Of a stretch of 64,000 nt of DNA, positions 21,766 to 32,549 are shown in pieces (the stretch's first letter is position 1; every line of letters begins with the position of its first letter). The DNA comes from Micropterix aruncella (lineage: Eukaryota > Arthropoda > Insecta > Lepidoptera > Micropterigidae). Under the pieces are notes generated by a model that had not been told where the DNA came from, did no database searches, and worked only from the letters and a program-made list of their open reading frames with translations. A program made the translations under genes and the position numbers. Where the stretch lies: the NCBI GenBank assembly GCA_944548615.1, contig OX155964.1:11996925-12060924 (forward strand). The letters run 5' to 3'.

Positions 21766-23110
21766 GCGTGATGTACCTTCGGGAAGGAGGTAGACCTGAT
21801 TGAAAGGGATGGTCGGCGACGAGTGCGGATAGTGATAATGCAACGCATTAAGCACGTTTGATTCAATTGTTTGCGCAAATATACTAACCGGCAAAAAATC
21901 AATTTGATTTCAGCCCATTAAGGCATCTGTGTACCAAATTTTAAGTCTATAAATCCAGAGATTGAAATCAACCACAACCTTTTCAACTCTTGCCATGATC
22001 AAATTATGCTAGCATGCCAAATTTCAGCTCAAGATTAAGCGTTTAGGTGCTATCGTGGAGGAATACACTTAGACTCTTAGACAGACAGACAAAAATGAAA
22101 TAAAACAATAGGTATTTAAATCCTGAATTACCGTCTATGAGCATGTGGCGATTGCAAAAGGGGGGGGGGGGGAGTGCGAGCTTCAAAATCCTTTGACTGG
22201 AAGTTACAAATATATATTATTATATGCCTACATTAAGGTTATTTACTTCAAATTATAACGTTTATGAAACCACCGTAAGCCCCGAAAGATAGTATATAAT
22301 AAACGTGCCTATTATTTCAGAAAGATATCACACTGACCGAGTTACGCAATTATCTTGTGTATGGAAATGCCAACAGTCGGCAAATATAATACTTATGTAC
22401 TTAAAATGTATCGATTTATGCCAACAACATTATTTTTGGACTGTTTATGTAATACTTTGTCCCTCTCGTCTCTAATTTCTAATGTCTGCTAAGCAGTGTC
22501 TATACAAGGTTTCTCCTTCAAATTATGCTGGTTTTCACACGTGAAATTCTCCGTTGTTACAGCAACGCTGTTGTTTTAGATAAGCAAGAGAAGTGCTCAG
22601 GACCTCTGGCTATACTGCAGTCATATCGGCATTGAGTCATTTACTCGCTTCTTGCAGGGGGTTGCTACTGCTATCTTGGATTACCTGGACTTCAGACTTG
22701 CACTGTATCACCCTGTATTATGACATAATGCAAGAAAAACTGGGCCACGGCATAATATATTGTAGTATGTTCCCATGCAAAGTAACTAAGCAACTTACCA
22801 AGGACAAAACGGCGCGGACAGCACGATTTATAATGCCTTGATTGAATGCGAGCGGAATGACTGCGCGATAAACTCGTCCAGGGGAAGTTACGGGTTTCAG
22901 GGATAAGCCGCCTTTCGCCTTTCCCGCCGCAACGTCGTAAAGCAATAGTCTAAAAGCTGGTGACGAAAATAGTCGGATGACTTGTCTGGTGGGGGCCATT
23001 TTGTGGTACATGACAAAAGTTCGCACGGCCTGTTTCTACATTACTAGTACCCGATCCTAGTAAGCAGTAGGTACAGCTCAAAAGCTCCAAGCCAAACGAG
23101 AGTCAAAGTA
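21766..23110. other. Unassigned DNA with G homopolymer
   Basis: A run of 13 G lies at 22160-22172. No gene, repeat partner or promoter was recognised; several 60-100 codon frames at 22.6-23.0 kb show no family resemblance. Confidence 0.45.
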
Positions 23111-23122
23111 GCACATACGCAG

Positions 23123-24108
23123 TAGGGTGGATCGTTTTTCCTTTCTTCAGAATGTCAAACCTTCCGATGTGAAAAAGATGTGCTTTAGTAAAAATAAAAT
23201 AAAAAACCAAGGTAAAAATTAAATAAAAAAAATATTTTTTCGTTAAGTATTGCCGCAGGGAGGATGAACTTTAGGTGTTCGAGAATTTTTATGGTAAAAA
23301 GTGAAAGTAAATTCTGTTACAGGGAAACAGGCATTTAGTACCTACTTTATAATGTTTATATGAGATGACACATACGTGTAACCATTTGGTTACAATAAAA
23401 TAATCAGATACTTTTACTAGCTTCATTGTAGAATAAAATCAAGAAAAACCGTCAAAATTACAGTGAACGGTAATCACGCTTGGTGATTCCAGGCGATTTC
23501 TTATAAACCTATCTCCATATGGTCCGCAGGCACCACCAGATGTTTCCCTGACTATTTTGAGCGTAGTTATCGTTTTGTAGTTATTAAGGCAGGGAAACCC
23601 TTTGATTGTAGGTAGATCACCGCCGGGTGATCGGGTTTTTCCACGTGGTCGGGTCGAATCACGTGGGGAAGAATTCAGACGTGCCGCTTCCGTCGTTTGA
23701 AGGGGTGGCAGGTTAATATGGGACTCGGAAAACTGGAATTGCCACTATTTGACTGTAGTAGTATTACTGATCTATAGGAATATCGGACTAATTCGACAGG
23801 GCGCGGACTGGGAGCTGCTATGTCGTACGTTGTTTTATTCGCTACTCACTATTCGGTTATCATCATTTTGATTATGAATTATTATTTATATTACAGAAAA
23901 AACAATTAATTTGAGTCTCACACCATCTAACAAAAATATACTTTTTAATTTTTCCGTAAGTTCAACCCTCTTGCGGCAGTATTAAATTTAGAAATTGTGT
24001 TTTTTTTTTAATTTTTCATATAATTTCCATACCATAGACCATCTTTCCCGCATAGCGAGGTTTCGATAAATAACTTTTTTTTTCTCTATACAAGAGCAAT
24101 CCACCCTA
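23123..24108. mobile_element. 986-bp DNA transposon, hAT-type 8-bp TSD
   Basis: It is flanked by a perfect 8-bp target duplication ATACGCAG (23115-23122 and 24109-24116). Ends are TAGGGTGGATCG and its near complement CAATCCACCCTA. Inverted similarity continues inwards: GTATTGCCGCAGGGAGG near 23248 pairs with the complement near 23965-23985, giving arms of roughly 170 bp. The middle (23.35-23.9 kb) is unique and non-coding, with a small GATCACC/GGTGATC hairpin. An 8-bp duplication and TAGGG ends suggest hAT, but no transposase remains. Confidence 0.7.
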
Positions 24109-24116
24109 ATACGCAG

Positions 24117-24424
24117 TCAATTACTATCTATGTCAGGGGGTTCTCAGGCAATTAAAGGTGTAACACGCACGCTTTAGCAAACTGCATCAATATGAGTGTT
24201 CTACCGGAGCGCGCTCTTCACTTTTAAAAGATGTCCGCAAATTTAAGTGGACGAAATGTGTTTTGGTGACATTTAAAACAAGCCCATTCACATGGATCCA
24301 TTGCTCTGAACAGTCGCTCCATACTTTTTATATATTACTAGAGAGCGTGGTTACATTATTATTGTTTGTTTCTACTCTTTATGATGAAATTTTTATAATG
24401 GGCGGGTTTATAGAGCCCCAATTG
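24117..24424. other. Unassigned DNA
   Basis: A 70-codon frame at 24263-24475 runs into the following repeat and has no family resemblance. Nothing else seen. Confidence 0.45.
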
Positions 24425-24660
24425 GCCGATATCGGCCACAACACGATTCAGCGTGACGGCCCCGTTATAATTTAATTTGTTTTATTTTATTATGTTTTAT
24501 TATGTTAATATGTTTTATTTTAATTATGGGTATACAGTGGTTTGACAGTAATTAATGTTTTGGTGAGACAGTGTCATAATTCAATTTTTTTACTAAAATT
24601 TTTTGGGACATCAACTTGTTAATCGGCTGAGGGGCCGAGGCCTGAAGGGTTATTATTATT
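24425..24660 (+). repeat. Family B repeat, probable LINE 3' end
   Basis: Inverted partner of 29792-30025. Shared blocks are CACAACACGATTCAGCGTGA, GTTTTGGTGAGACAGTGTCA and GGCTGAGGGGCCGAG, ending with GAAGGGTTATTATTAT. The short TTATTAT tail and variable 5' limits fit a 5'-truncated non-LTR element. Confidence 0.6.
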
Positions 24661-24883
24661 ATATTATAATATCCTACAACCTACCCTTTTGTGACGTGTT
24701 TATTTGTATGTGTGTGTGTAACATGTGTGTAAGTATGTGTCTTGTTATTGCATTCGATCGACAGTTTTGAAATGCAATTCCGTTAATTTTATCCCAATGG
24801 AAAATGGTGACCCAGACGGAAATCGAACACGGGACCTTGCAATGTAAGATCAGGTGACCTAACCACTATGCAACTAAGTCGTT
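24661..24883 (-). mobile_element. tRNA-derived SINE (minus)
   Basis: Read on the minus strand, it starts with an A box TTGCATAGTGG, then a B-box-like GTGTTCGATTTCC, CACCATTTTCC and a body ending in GGGTAGGTTGTAGGATATT. It is collinear with 28552-28776. It sits directly against the 3' tail of the family B repeat. Confidence 0.75.
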
Positions 24884-24955
24884 ATTATCACTGATATTAT
24901 CGCAGATATCATCGGAATACAATAAAAGGTCTGTTACTTTAATAACTTCTGATAT

Positions 24956-25100
24956 TATAAATAGGATAGAAAACGAATTTACCGCGTGAAATTTGTAGGA
25001 CCCGACGTTTCGGTGACGTTGCAGCCGCCGTTGTCTAGGGTAAATCCGGTAAATTCGTTTTCTATCCTATTTATAATGTCAAACAACCGCGATAGTCTTC
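24956..25100 (+). mobile_element. Family F foldback retroposon, 12-bp TSD
   Basis: Flanked by a perfect 12-bp duplication AACTTCTGATAT (24944-24955 and 25101-25112). The right end (AACAACCGCGATAGTCTTC) is the common 3' end of the family. The left part is an inverted copy of the right part: TATAAATAGGATAGAAAACG at 24956 pairs with its complement before ATAATGTCAAAC. A long duplication plus an inverted 5' segment fits target-primed reverse transcription with twin priming. Confidence 0.7.
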
Positions 25101-25112
25101 AACTTCTGATAT

Positions 25113-25554
25113 GTTAGTGAATACCATGAAAAAAGTAATGACGTGGATATTTATTTTATTGAAATGATGTAACTATTTTCATCACCAGCTCTCGATCTAA
25201 GACCATCGCTGAGCCGCCGCCTAACCGTCCCCCTCACATTACCACACGTACATACGAATAGGCCGAGCATATCTTTTACTTTTTCTGCGCCAAATGCGGT
25301 TCAACGACCCTGAGGTGGTAGACGGAGAGGGGGAGGGGCACGGGGATTGTTTGACCGCTCTCTCAAGATGTTTTTCCAGAAGGAAAACTTTAGCCATAAG
25401 GATTCAACTTCAGAGTAGATTTATCAAACACGTCAGATAAAACGGCCTTTCATGTGAGGAAAAACGATATCTTTCTAAATACCTATAGCTACTTTTCTAA
25501 AAAAATACATAACGATAGGACAATATATACTTTAAATCGGCATAGAAAGTAATT
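25113..25554. other. Unassigned DNA
   Basis: Mixed sequence with a GC-rich part near 25190-25360; no gene recognised. Confidence 0.45.
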
Positions 25555-25870
25555 ACATGTATGTATCATCATTTAAATAACTTATCATTTATTAGTATAA
25601 TCGGTCAGTGAAAGGCAGTAAGTACTTATATTTAATTTAAATCGAGCTAGCTCCAGAAAGTAAATACCTTTATGTCATCATTTATTTAGTGTAAGCGTTT
25701 ATTAGTGTAAATAAAACTAGTTAATATAGGTTAGGTTAGATTAGGTTAGGATAGGCTAGGAAGTAAGTACATAAATTTAGCTTAAATCAAGCTAGTTAAC
25801 ATATGAATAAATATAGGTTAGGTTAGGAAATCAGTACAACCTATTTAACATAAATCAAGCTATATTATAT
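25555..25870. repeat. Degenerate tandem DNA with TTAGG-type runs
   Basis: GGTTAGGTTAGATTAGGTTA starts near 25729 and a second TAGGTTAGGTTAGG lies near 25815-25830. Around them, a roughly 90-bp unit containing AAGTAAGTAC, TTAAATCRAGCTAG and TTAA-rich sequence recurs two to three times. TTAGG is the insect telomere unit, but this is an interstitial run embedded in a decayed repeat, not a telomere. Confidence 0.5.
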
Positions 25871-27610
25871 ACGTAAACTACGTGCCCTAGTGGGGAACTG
25901 TTATTTGTAACTTTTTTATGAATAAAGACTAGGTACTATGCAAAAACAAAAAAGGTCTATCTAAAGCTTTAGATACCAAAAAGGTACCTAAAGCTTAATT
26001 TTATCTGGTACAATATGCAGGAGTAGATCCAGTAGTGCCTACGCGTTTTCGTTATGCAACCAATAATGCATCAAACTATGCAATCCAATAAATTTCCACC
26101 CCGGTTACATCACCGTGAAACGACGGCACATTCGTCTCCGAGCGGAATAACTGTCAAATAAAGTAGAGATATCACTGAATGGCAGCACGAATCAACGCAG
26201 TGTCGTGACTAGTTATTTGTCATATATCCGTATCCGTATCCGCGAGATGGTAAAATATAGTTTACTACATGTAAGATACATCAAATTAATCCTGAATATT
26301 ACTAGCAGTTTTCATTTTTAATCTTTGTTTCTGTCGTTTCTTAATAGAGTCGGCTAAACTTGAAGACTGTAAATCTTGTAAGTCCACTTTTTTACACAAC
26401 TAGATAGAAAAACAATTTGTGTAACAACAATTTGTGCCCTATTAACAACAGCACAAAACGCCCCACAAAATACTCGTAAATTCCGCAATCAGTACTTTTT
26501 TTTGTTTGGACAGCCAGCAGCGGTTCAAGTGCTTTTTGCGGTCACTTAGCTGGGTATTTAAAAGAAAAAGCGATATTTTAAAGGTTTATAAGGGATAATA
26601 AAAAATATTTCTGGAATTACTAATATTTCTGGAAAATACCTAATGCTAAAAATTTCGACTACTTTTCTAACTAAACTCTAAGTGCCACCACAACAATTTA
26701 TTATAATTAAAATCATTGTACCCACGATAAAACCGCCACCAAGGAAATCCCTTCAAATGAGTCTCAACTGTATTAACGTACACGTACATCCAAAACTGAC
26801 TGAAAAGCATACTATCAGAATTGAAATTACTGAAAATAAAAGTAAAACAATGTTTCTTCAATGACAAAACCAGCGGAATTTCTAAACTACAACTAGTTTC
26901 CTGTAAAATTTGTAATTTTTGACTCACGAGGTTTTTGAAAATTTGCTGACAATAATAAATCTGTTTATTCATCCTTCATTATCATTGCGTTTTTATTTGT
27001 TTTAAAATTCAATAATCCGCAGGTAAATGTTGAAAACTGAGCCGGTCTATCATTAATATGAAGAAAACATAACAGCTGGTTAAATACAACACAAAGTATT
27101 TTTCTCTATTAGATATTACCTAATCTGGATGCATTCGAATCTGAGTATTCGCATCCGTATCCACAGAGAATCAGTATCCGTATAAGGCAGATCTAGGCGC
27201 GTCACTAGTTGTAACCTCCTATTCATGGCTCCCCACGACATCCGGTACTTCGACCCCATTTGAGCGATTTCCGATACGGATGTGCCTACAATCTTTTCAG
27301 GCACTCGCCGATTACGACAACAACTACTGAAAAGCGGACTGAAAATCGCGTGCTCTTTCAACTGAAACAACCGCCGGTGCGAGCTACAATGGTAAATATT
27401 TTGTTTTTAAACATTTTGTTATTTAGAAAGTTTAAATAAAACATTTCGACGTGCCTTATCTCAAGACAATCTTATACGAATTTCATAAAAATAAGGGAAG
27501 GAAAAACTCATACGGGCATACACAAAACAGGCAAATATATTAATATATTAATATATATAAAAAATGTAGAAAAATTTCACTACTTTTGGAAAGATACAAG
27601 AAAATATTTT
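25871..27610. other. AT-rich unassigned DNA
   Basis: No gene recognised. Short CCGTAT-type repeats occur near 26228 and 27150. The frame at 26667-26972 has no family resemblance. Confidence 0.45.
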
Positions 27611-27632
27611 CTGTTTTTTTTAATGGTGTTTC

Positions 27633-27830
27633 CCACCATTAAAAAAAACCTCGAACCCAGCGATCTGCCCAACTTGAAGGTCAGTGACCTGCTTGGACTG
27701 GTAAGAAGTACCGGGCTACTAGCTGACCACTGACCTAATCACACAGTGGGTAGTTACAAAAGACCTTACAGATCTAGGTGACATCAAGGGCTGGAAACAA
27801 GCCCCCCACTCCATCTACTACTACTACTAC
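27633..27830 (+). mobile_element. 198-bp SINE-like retroposon with (TAC)n tail
   Basis: Flanked by a perfect 12-bp duplication TAATGGTGTTTC (27621-27632 and 27831-27842). The 3' end is a TACTACTACTACTAC tail, typical of non-LTR mobilised elements. The first bases, CCACCATTAAAAAAAA, are the complement of the flanking TTTTTTTTAATGGTG, so the 5' junction is a hairpin. CCTCGAACCCAGC just after it is a B-box complement (GGGTTCGAGG), which may indicate a tRNA-related part read on the other strand. No other copy was found in this window. Confidence 0.65.
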
Positions 27831-27842
27831 TAATGGTGTTTC

Positions 27843-28551
27843 GATAAATTTTGAGCATATTTATTTTATTTTACTGCAATAATATTTTTTATACTTTTTT
27901 GATTTGGATTCTGACTTTTAGGATCCAATATGTGTGAATATGTGTAAAATTAATTCCAATAATTTTAATTGGAATTCATTTTATGATTTGATTTTGTATT
28001 GGCACATACATATGTGTGTTATTTTCGATTATATTAGTTATGGCCTAATTTTTTTTTTTGAATTTAAGTATTACTTTAATTTTGGATTTAAAATTAATCT
28101 CTTTTTGTCATTACTTGTTTTTACATCTTAAGTTTTTCTTATCTCATCTTTTATTTAATTAGTAATATTAGATATAAATGTGACAAAATTATATAATTTT
28201 GTGTGTTTTTTCAGTATTTGCTGCGAATACTGCTTTTGATTTTTGCTTTTATTTGATAGATTTACATTTTTATTGTTGCAATTTTCTTATTGATATTTAT
28301 TATCTATTAATTTTACGTGTATTGTAAATTGCGTCACAATTGAAAATTGTTAGGGAATGTTATAATGATATTTGTATTTTTTTAATTTCTACTAAGATTA
28401 AAACTAAGATTCGAAAAACTTGAAACTAAGATTCGGGACAATCAATGTAGGTTTTAATCATATTCGAAGTTTCGACATTTTTTTTTTTGCAAAAGGCTGA
28501 AATAGTAGGAAGGATTGTATGAATCTGAAATGTAAGTCTTTTATTTATTAT
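27843..28551. other. AT-rich unassigned DNA
   Basis: Very T-rich sequence without coding signal. A 65-codon frame near 27934 is T-rich and hydrophobic by composition only. Confidence 0.5.
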
Positions 28552-28776
28552 AATACGACATTCTCTTACAACCAACCCTACTATGAAGTGTTTATATGTT
28601 CAAGTGCGTGTAACATGTGTGTAAGTTTGTGTCTTGTTATTGCATTCAATCGACAGAATTGAAATGCGAAATCGTTAATTTTATCCCAACGGAAAATGGT
28701 GACCCAGCCGGGAATCGAACCCGGAATCTTGCAATGTAAGATCCGTCGACATAACAACTATGCTACTTGATCGTGT
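28552..28776 (-). mobile_element. tRNA-derived SINE (minus), best copy
   Basis: Minus-strand A box TAGCATAGTTG (about 28767-28757) and a textbook B box GGGTTCGATTCCCGG (28724-28710) followed by CTGGGTCACCATTTTCC. The 3' end reads GGTTGGTTGTAAGAGAATGT, close to the tail of the LINE at 49.1, 57.0 and 59.8 kb (GGTTAGTTGTAAGACATTG). It is a non-autonomous retroposon transcribed by RNA polymerase III when active. Confidence 0.8.
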
Positions 28777-29299
28777 GAGGAGATAAATTTACTTCCAAGG
28801 AATTCAATTTTCTTTTTACCGTATGTTATGTACACGTTGGAATGATTCGTTAATATAGTCATTGAAAAAGTTTGAACTGAGGAGAGCTCATATAACCGCG
28901 ATACTGAAGTGTCTATATTCGCAAAATCCATTTCAGATATTACATTTTCGTGAGGTACGTTAAATTACGGATAATAACTCGCAGTCATTACGGATGCGTC
29001 CTCCAATCCAACCCGACGCACGAATCTGTAATGACGGGCGGGTGACAGTAACAAGGAGTTAACAACGGCCAATTTCACAGCCACGTAAGGCTGTAATAAT
29101 GAGCAACAGCAAACGGCAATAATTGCCGCGCGCGGGACGGCCATTTCACTATTCAAACTTTTCGTAATTGGTCGTAGCAGCCGTAGCAGCCGCACTGTGG
29201 GCTCCGCCACAGACTAAAGAAAAACTCGACTAGAAGCGACACGACAAATTTCACATTATCTTAATAGGCTGCGTAATCGAATGGTGGCTGCGGTCGGTC
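28777..29299. other. Unassigned DNA, partly GC-rich
   Basis: The stretch 28980-29220 is GC-rich and contains a CGGCAATAATTGCCG palindrome near 29114. No gene attached. Confidence 0.45.
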
Positions 29300-30310
29300 T
29301 CAAAGCAGACAGTGCTTCAGCAACATCGGATCGACCCTCAGGGAAGTCTTTTAGGACCTCCGTTATTCTCAATATATAAACGGCATCAACGAATGTTTTA
29401 TTCACAATAAAATCCACTTCTTCGCAGATGGCACGAAGGCTTTTATAAGGAGCAAGATTTTTTAAACTTTCAACAAGATCCAGAGCGCGTCTTTGCGTAT
29501 TGTCTACTTTACCACCAGCAGCTCAAAAACAGCAAATGTTATTTATGAGGAAAATAAATGTACTACTTATTATGCAATGGTCCAGTTCATTAAAAAACAT
29601 CAAATAAGGATCTTACGGACGAGGTAGCCCAAAATAAAAAACTGCGATTTGTGGTCGGAGGCATTTGCCACGTTAGGTTTAAATACCAGGATCGCCAAAC
29701 ACTTCTCAAATTTAAACACCAACAAAACGCTTTGCTATGCACAATGTCCATTTCCATCTTGAGTATTGTTCTCAATGTGTGGTGTCCACATTAACCCTTC
29801 AAGACTCGGCCCCTCAGCCGATTGACAAGTTGATGTCCCAAAAAAATTTTGTAAAAATTATTTAAAAAAATGAATTATGACACTGTCTCACCAAAACATT
29901 AATTACTGCCAAACTACTGTACCCATAATTAAAATAAAACATATTAACATAATAAAATAAAACAAATTAAATTAAAATTAAATTAAAACGGAGCCGTCAC
30001 GCTGAATCGTGTTGTGGGGGTCTAGGGGTTCATAGAATCGATCCAAAACGTGTTTTTAAAATTCTTGGTCGTATTTAATGTATTACACCGATAGCCCTTA
30101 ATTACACATAGCGAGTAACTACCCTTACTGGAAGGAGAGCGATCCGCGACATACCTTTATAAAAATACTCAACAATGACTGAAGACCTGGACATAGTCAC
30201 CATGTAAGATTAATTATCGAATTCCATTCAAAACTACAATGGCAGACGGATTTCTTCCCTCTGCGAATTTTCAATAACACTTTCGCACAGAAGTCCCTAC
30301 ATCAACCTAG
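29300..30310 (+). pseudogene. Jockey-like LINE reverse transcriptase relic, split by insertion
   Basis: The left part (29300-29790) encodes PQGSLLGPPLFSIY, and after a frameshift NGINECFIHNKIHFFADGTK, that is, reverse transcriptase blocks 4-5 with FADD changed to FADG. Near 29750-29785 HLEYCSQ, then VWCPH in the next frame, matches the LEYCSQVWxP block of Jockey-type elements. The next expected block (IESIQNVFLKFL) appears only at about 30030, after an antisense family B insertion. Further C-terminal similarity (RHTFIKILNND) continues in a shifted frame to about 30310. Several frameshifts and stops make it dead. The order of motifs is collinear, so a single LINE copy was broken by the insertion. 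Confidence 0.7.
29792..30025 (-). repeat. Family B repeat inserted in the LINE
   Basis: Reverse complement of 24425-24660: TAACCCTTCAAGACTCGGCC at its left and TCACGCTGAATCGTGTTGTG at its right. It lies between two consecutive blocks of the Jockey-like reverse transcriptase, so it is younger than that LINE. The right boundary is uncertain by about 15 bp and no clear target duplication was seen. Confidence 0.65.
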
Positions 30311-30384
30311 CATGCAATGTGTAAGTGGTACGTTCAATAAACACGCGAATTGATATACTGGTAACTACTTTATTATACAAAAAT

Positions 30385-30570
30385 TACGGTAAAATAATTT
30401 TATCCATTTTAAAGCACTCTCGATTTGGAGCAACGCATTTGTACCATCGCTCATACCATTTTTCGAAACGTCCGTGGAATTTCTCAAGAGTTATGCCTTT
30501 CGCTGCCTCGTCGTCTCTAGTTTTATCGTCTCAACATCGTCCTAATAGTGTCCCGTATGACCATTGTGCA
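30385..30570 (-). pseudogene. Mariner-like transposase C-terminal relic
   Basis: On the minus strand a frame reads AAKGITLEKFHGRFEKWYER and continues WYKCVAPNRECFKMDKI before a stop near 30395. This matches the last residues of mariner-family transposases (F..W..RW..CI...G.YFE.D). Upstream of it on the same strand no catalytic D residues could be found, so only the tail is recognisable. It is independent of the TA-flanked foldback at 4.7 kb. Confidence 0.5.
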
Positions 30571-31302
30571 TTTATAAAAGAGGAAATAACACACGGGGCT
30601 CTCAATTTAGTCAGTTTAGCTGGTCCAACGTTAAAAGGAAGCGACGCGTGTCAATCGAATTGCGAATGGAAATTCTAACGCGTCTCCTCTGTGGCACAGA
30701 CGACTTGCTAATCTGTGGTTCTGGGCCACATTAGGGCGATTACCGAAACGCTCAGCCTTGATATGACAACATGTGAGAAAAGCGACGCCGCGCCGCCGCT
30801 ACAAAGCACTTATTTTTGTACATACTTCTATTGTTACCGCTGCGTTTCTTTTTATCGTAGCCACTAATATAGCGCACTGGATGTATGTAAAAGCGATGCG
30901 TTGCAGTAATTTGTTCTCCTTTATGGAGGAAAGGTTCAGGTCTCTAAAAATGAGAGGAAATGCGGAACTCCGGTATAAATCATCTCATTAGTCTCATTAC
31001 ATCTAGAGATGACGTGCGTTCGGAATCCAAATTTTCATTGCGTTGCGTCGCATATTAACAGGAATTTTCGCCAACTGCTCATCGACTTTATTTATGACAT
31101 GAACATTCAGATGAAATAAGTCCCTATCTACATGCCGGTAAACTATGCTGAATTTGCTATCATGTTTTTTCCTTATATTATTCACCTCACTATTTTGTAG
31201 GATGCTACGCAGAGTATTTTACTGACCTCCAAGATTTGTACTGAGGGTGAAGTTGTGTTGAATTTTATTGGTTTAAATTAGATATCCTTGTTTAGTGCTT
31301 TA
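30571..31302. other. Unassigned DNA
   Basis: Open frames at 30773-30991 and 31003-31185 have no family resemblance. No promoter or repeat partner seen. Confidence 0.4.
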
Positions 31303-31395
31303 CGACAATCTCTTACAACCAACCATACGAAATGTGTGTGTGAATATGTGTGTACATGTGAGTATGTATACATGTGTGCAAGTTGTTAGTATTGC
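31303..31395 (-). mobile_element. tRNA-SINE 3' end, 5'-truncated
   Basis: CGACAATCTCTTACAACCAA followed by a TG-rich stretch matches the 3' third of the SINE at 28552-28776. The tRNA-like head is absent. Confidence 0.55.
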
Positions 31396-31865
31396 AGCAG
31401 CGTACGTTTTGGCTCCTACCATCAATTCGATTTTTCAGTGACGTCACATGTCGTGTTTGGTCTCACCTTGTTTGTAGTTTTACCATGCTGTGCAGAACTC
31501 GTCTGCACTCCCGACAGCGCCGGTATGCATCGTAACCGATTTAATGCGCGCGAGATTACTCGCAGCAATTATAGTCAATTCTCTAAGCAATTTTATGATG
31601 TGCATTTCGCTTGTTCTCTGAGCGTCTCTTGGGCGCGCGGTTGCCTAATTAATGGCACAACTGGAGCTTGCGCTGCCCCTCTTCCGCCCGTAAGCGCAAA
31701 CGCTTAATGAGATTTCCACTAACCGATCATTAGTAGGAAATATCGAGGACATGCGGTAAATCATATGCGGGTGGGGATTTACTTTTCTATATCTTTTATT
31801 AAATCAAGGAGTACGCTATGGAGTAATCGCCTGAAACAATCGAGCCCGCGATCCCAGATGGTATA
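31396..31865. other. Unassigned DNA
   Basis: A CRE-like TGACGTCA lies at 31439-31446. The open frame over 31438-31707 begins with GTG, not ATG, so its signal-peptide-like start is not credible as a translation product unless spliced. No gene called. Confidence 0.4.
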
Positions 31866-32240
31866 AAGATATTGATGGTTCTTTCAACCGTCGAGTAAAC
31901 GTAGAGACTTATAGTCCACCATCTAGCTACACCACTTGCCCGTGAGAGGCCAACACCTTACCGCGTGGCACTGGGAAGTGAAACCAGCTGCTAGCCTCGC
32001 GGCCTAACTACTCGGGATCGGGTGGACAACTGGTCGTTATAAGAGTGGCTGTCAACATCCACCCCCGCTGCTTAGAAAACGTATAAGATCGTTTCCAGAC
32101 CCCTCAAGTTATTCGCCGGAGTGTGCAGTCGATTGGCTGATGCCGCAGGATGGGCAAACCTAAGGGGAACTGATCCACCTGCCGTGGCAGGGTAAATAAA
32201 GTCATGTACAGGATCGACACTCTTCGAGGAGGCTACTGGA
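31866..32240 (+). repeat. Family A copy (plus), internally shortened
   Basis: It shares GTGAGAGGCCAACACCTTAC, ATCCACCCCCGCTGCTTAGA and GTGTGCAGTCGATTGGCTGA with other family A copies, ending near CTCTTCGAGGAGGCTACTGG. The same GTAGCCTCCTCG sequence, inverted, borders the copy at 12860. The 5' end is missing. Confidence 0.6.
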
Positions 32241-32549
32241 TAGAAGTTGAACTGTGAGTCGAGTCGAGCAGAGTTAACAAGTTGGTTTTAATGACACAAC
32301 TGCACAGAAACCTTTAACTGCCACCAAGGAGTAGAAATAATGAAGGATAACAGAGTTTTATAACGGTAGAGCTCTGTATAGTGTGCGGTTATTTGAAACT
32401 GAAAGTTCTTAGAGCTGGCCACTAAGCAATATAGTAGAAAATAATTAGATTTCTTTACTTCTTAATAGATTTCGTTAATATTTCAAAGCTGATAAAATAA
32501 ATGGCGTAAACATCAACAAGATAAGATGCATATTAAACTGTAATAAACT
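32241..32549. other. Unassigned DNA
   Basis: It holds GTTGAACTGTGAGTCGAGTC near 32245, a motif often found just outside family A copies. Nothing else recognised. Confidence 0.45.

Noticed and set aside
25729..25760. Telomere
   Set aside because: Only a handful of degenerate TTAGG-type units embedded in ordinary repeat-rich DNA.
28700..28776. Possible tRNA gene on the minus strand
   Set aside because: A and B boxes are excellent, but the sequence continues into a SINE body shared with two other copies.
31438..31707. Frame with a signal-peptide-like start and several cysteines
   Set aside because: It opens with GTG, not ATG; the first in-frame ATG is at 31524, after the hydrophobic stretch. 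No spliced start could be supported.
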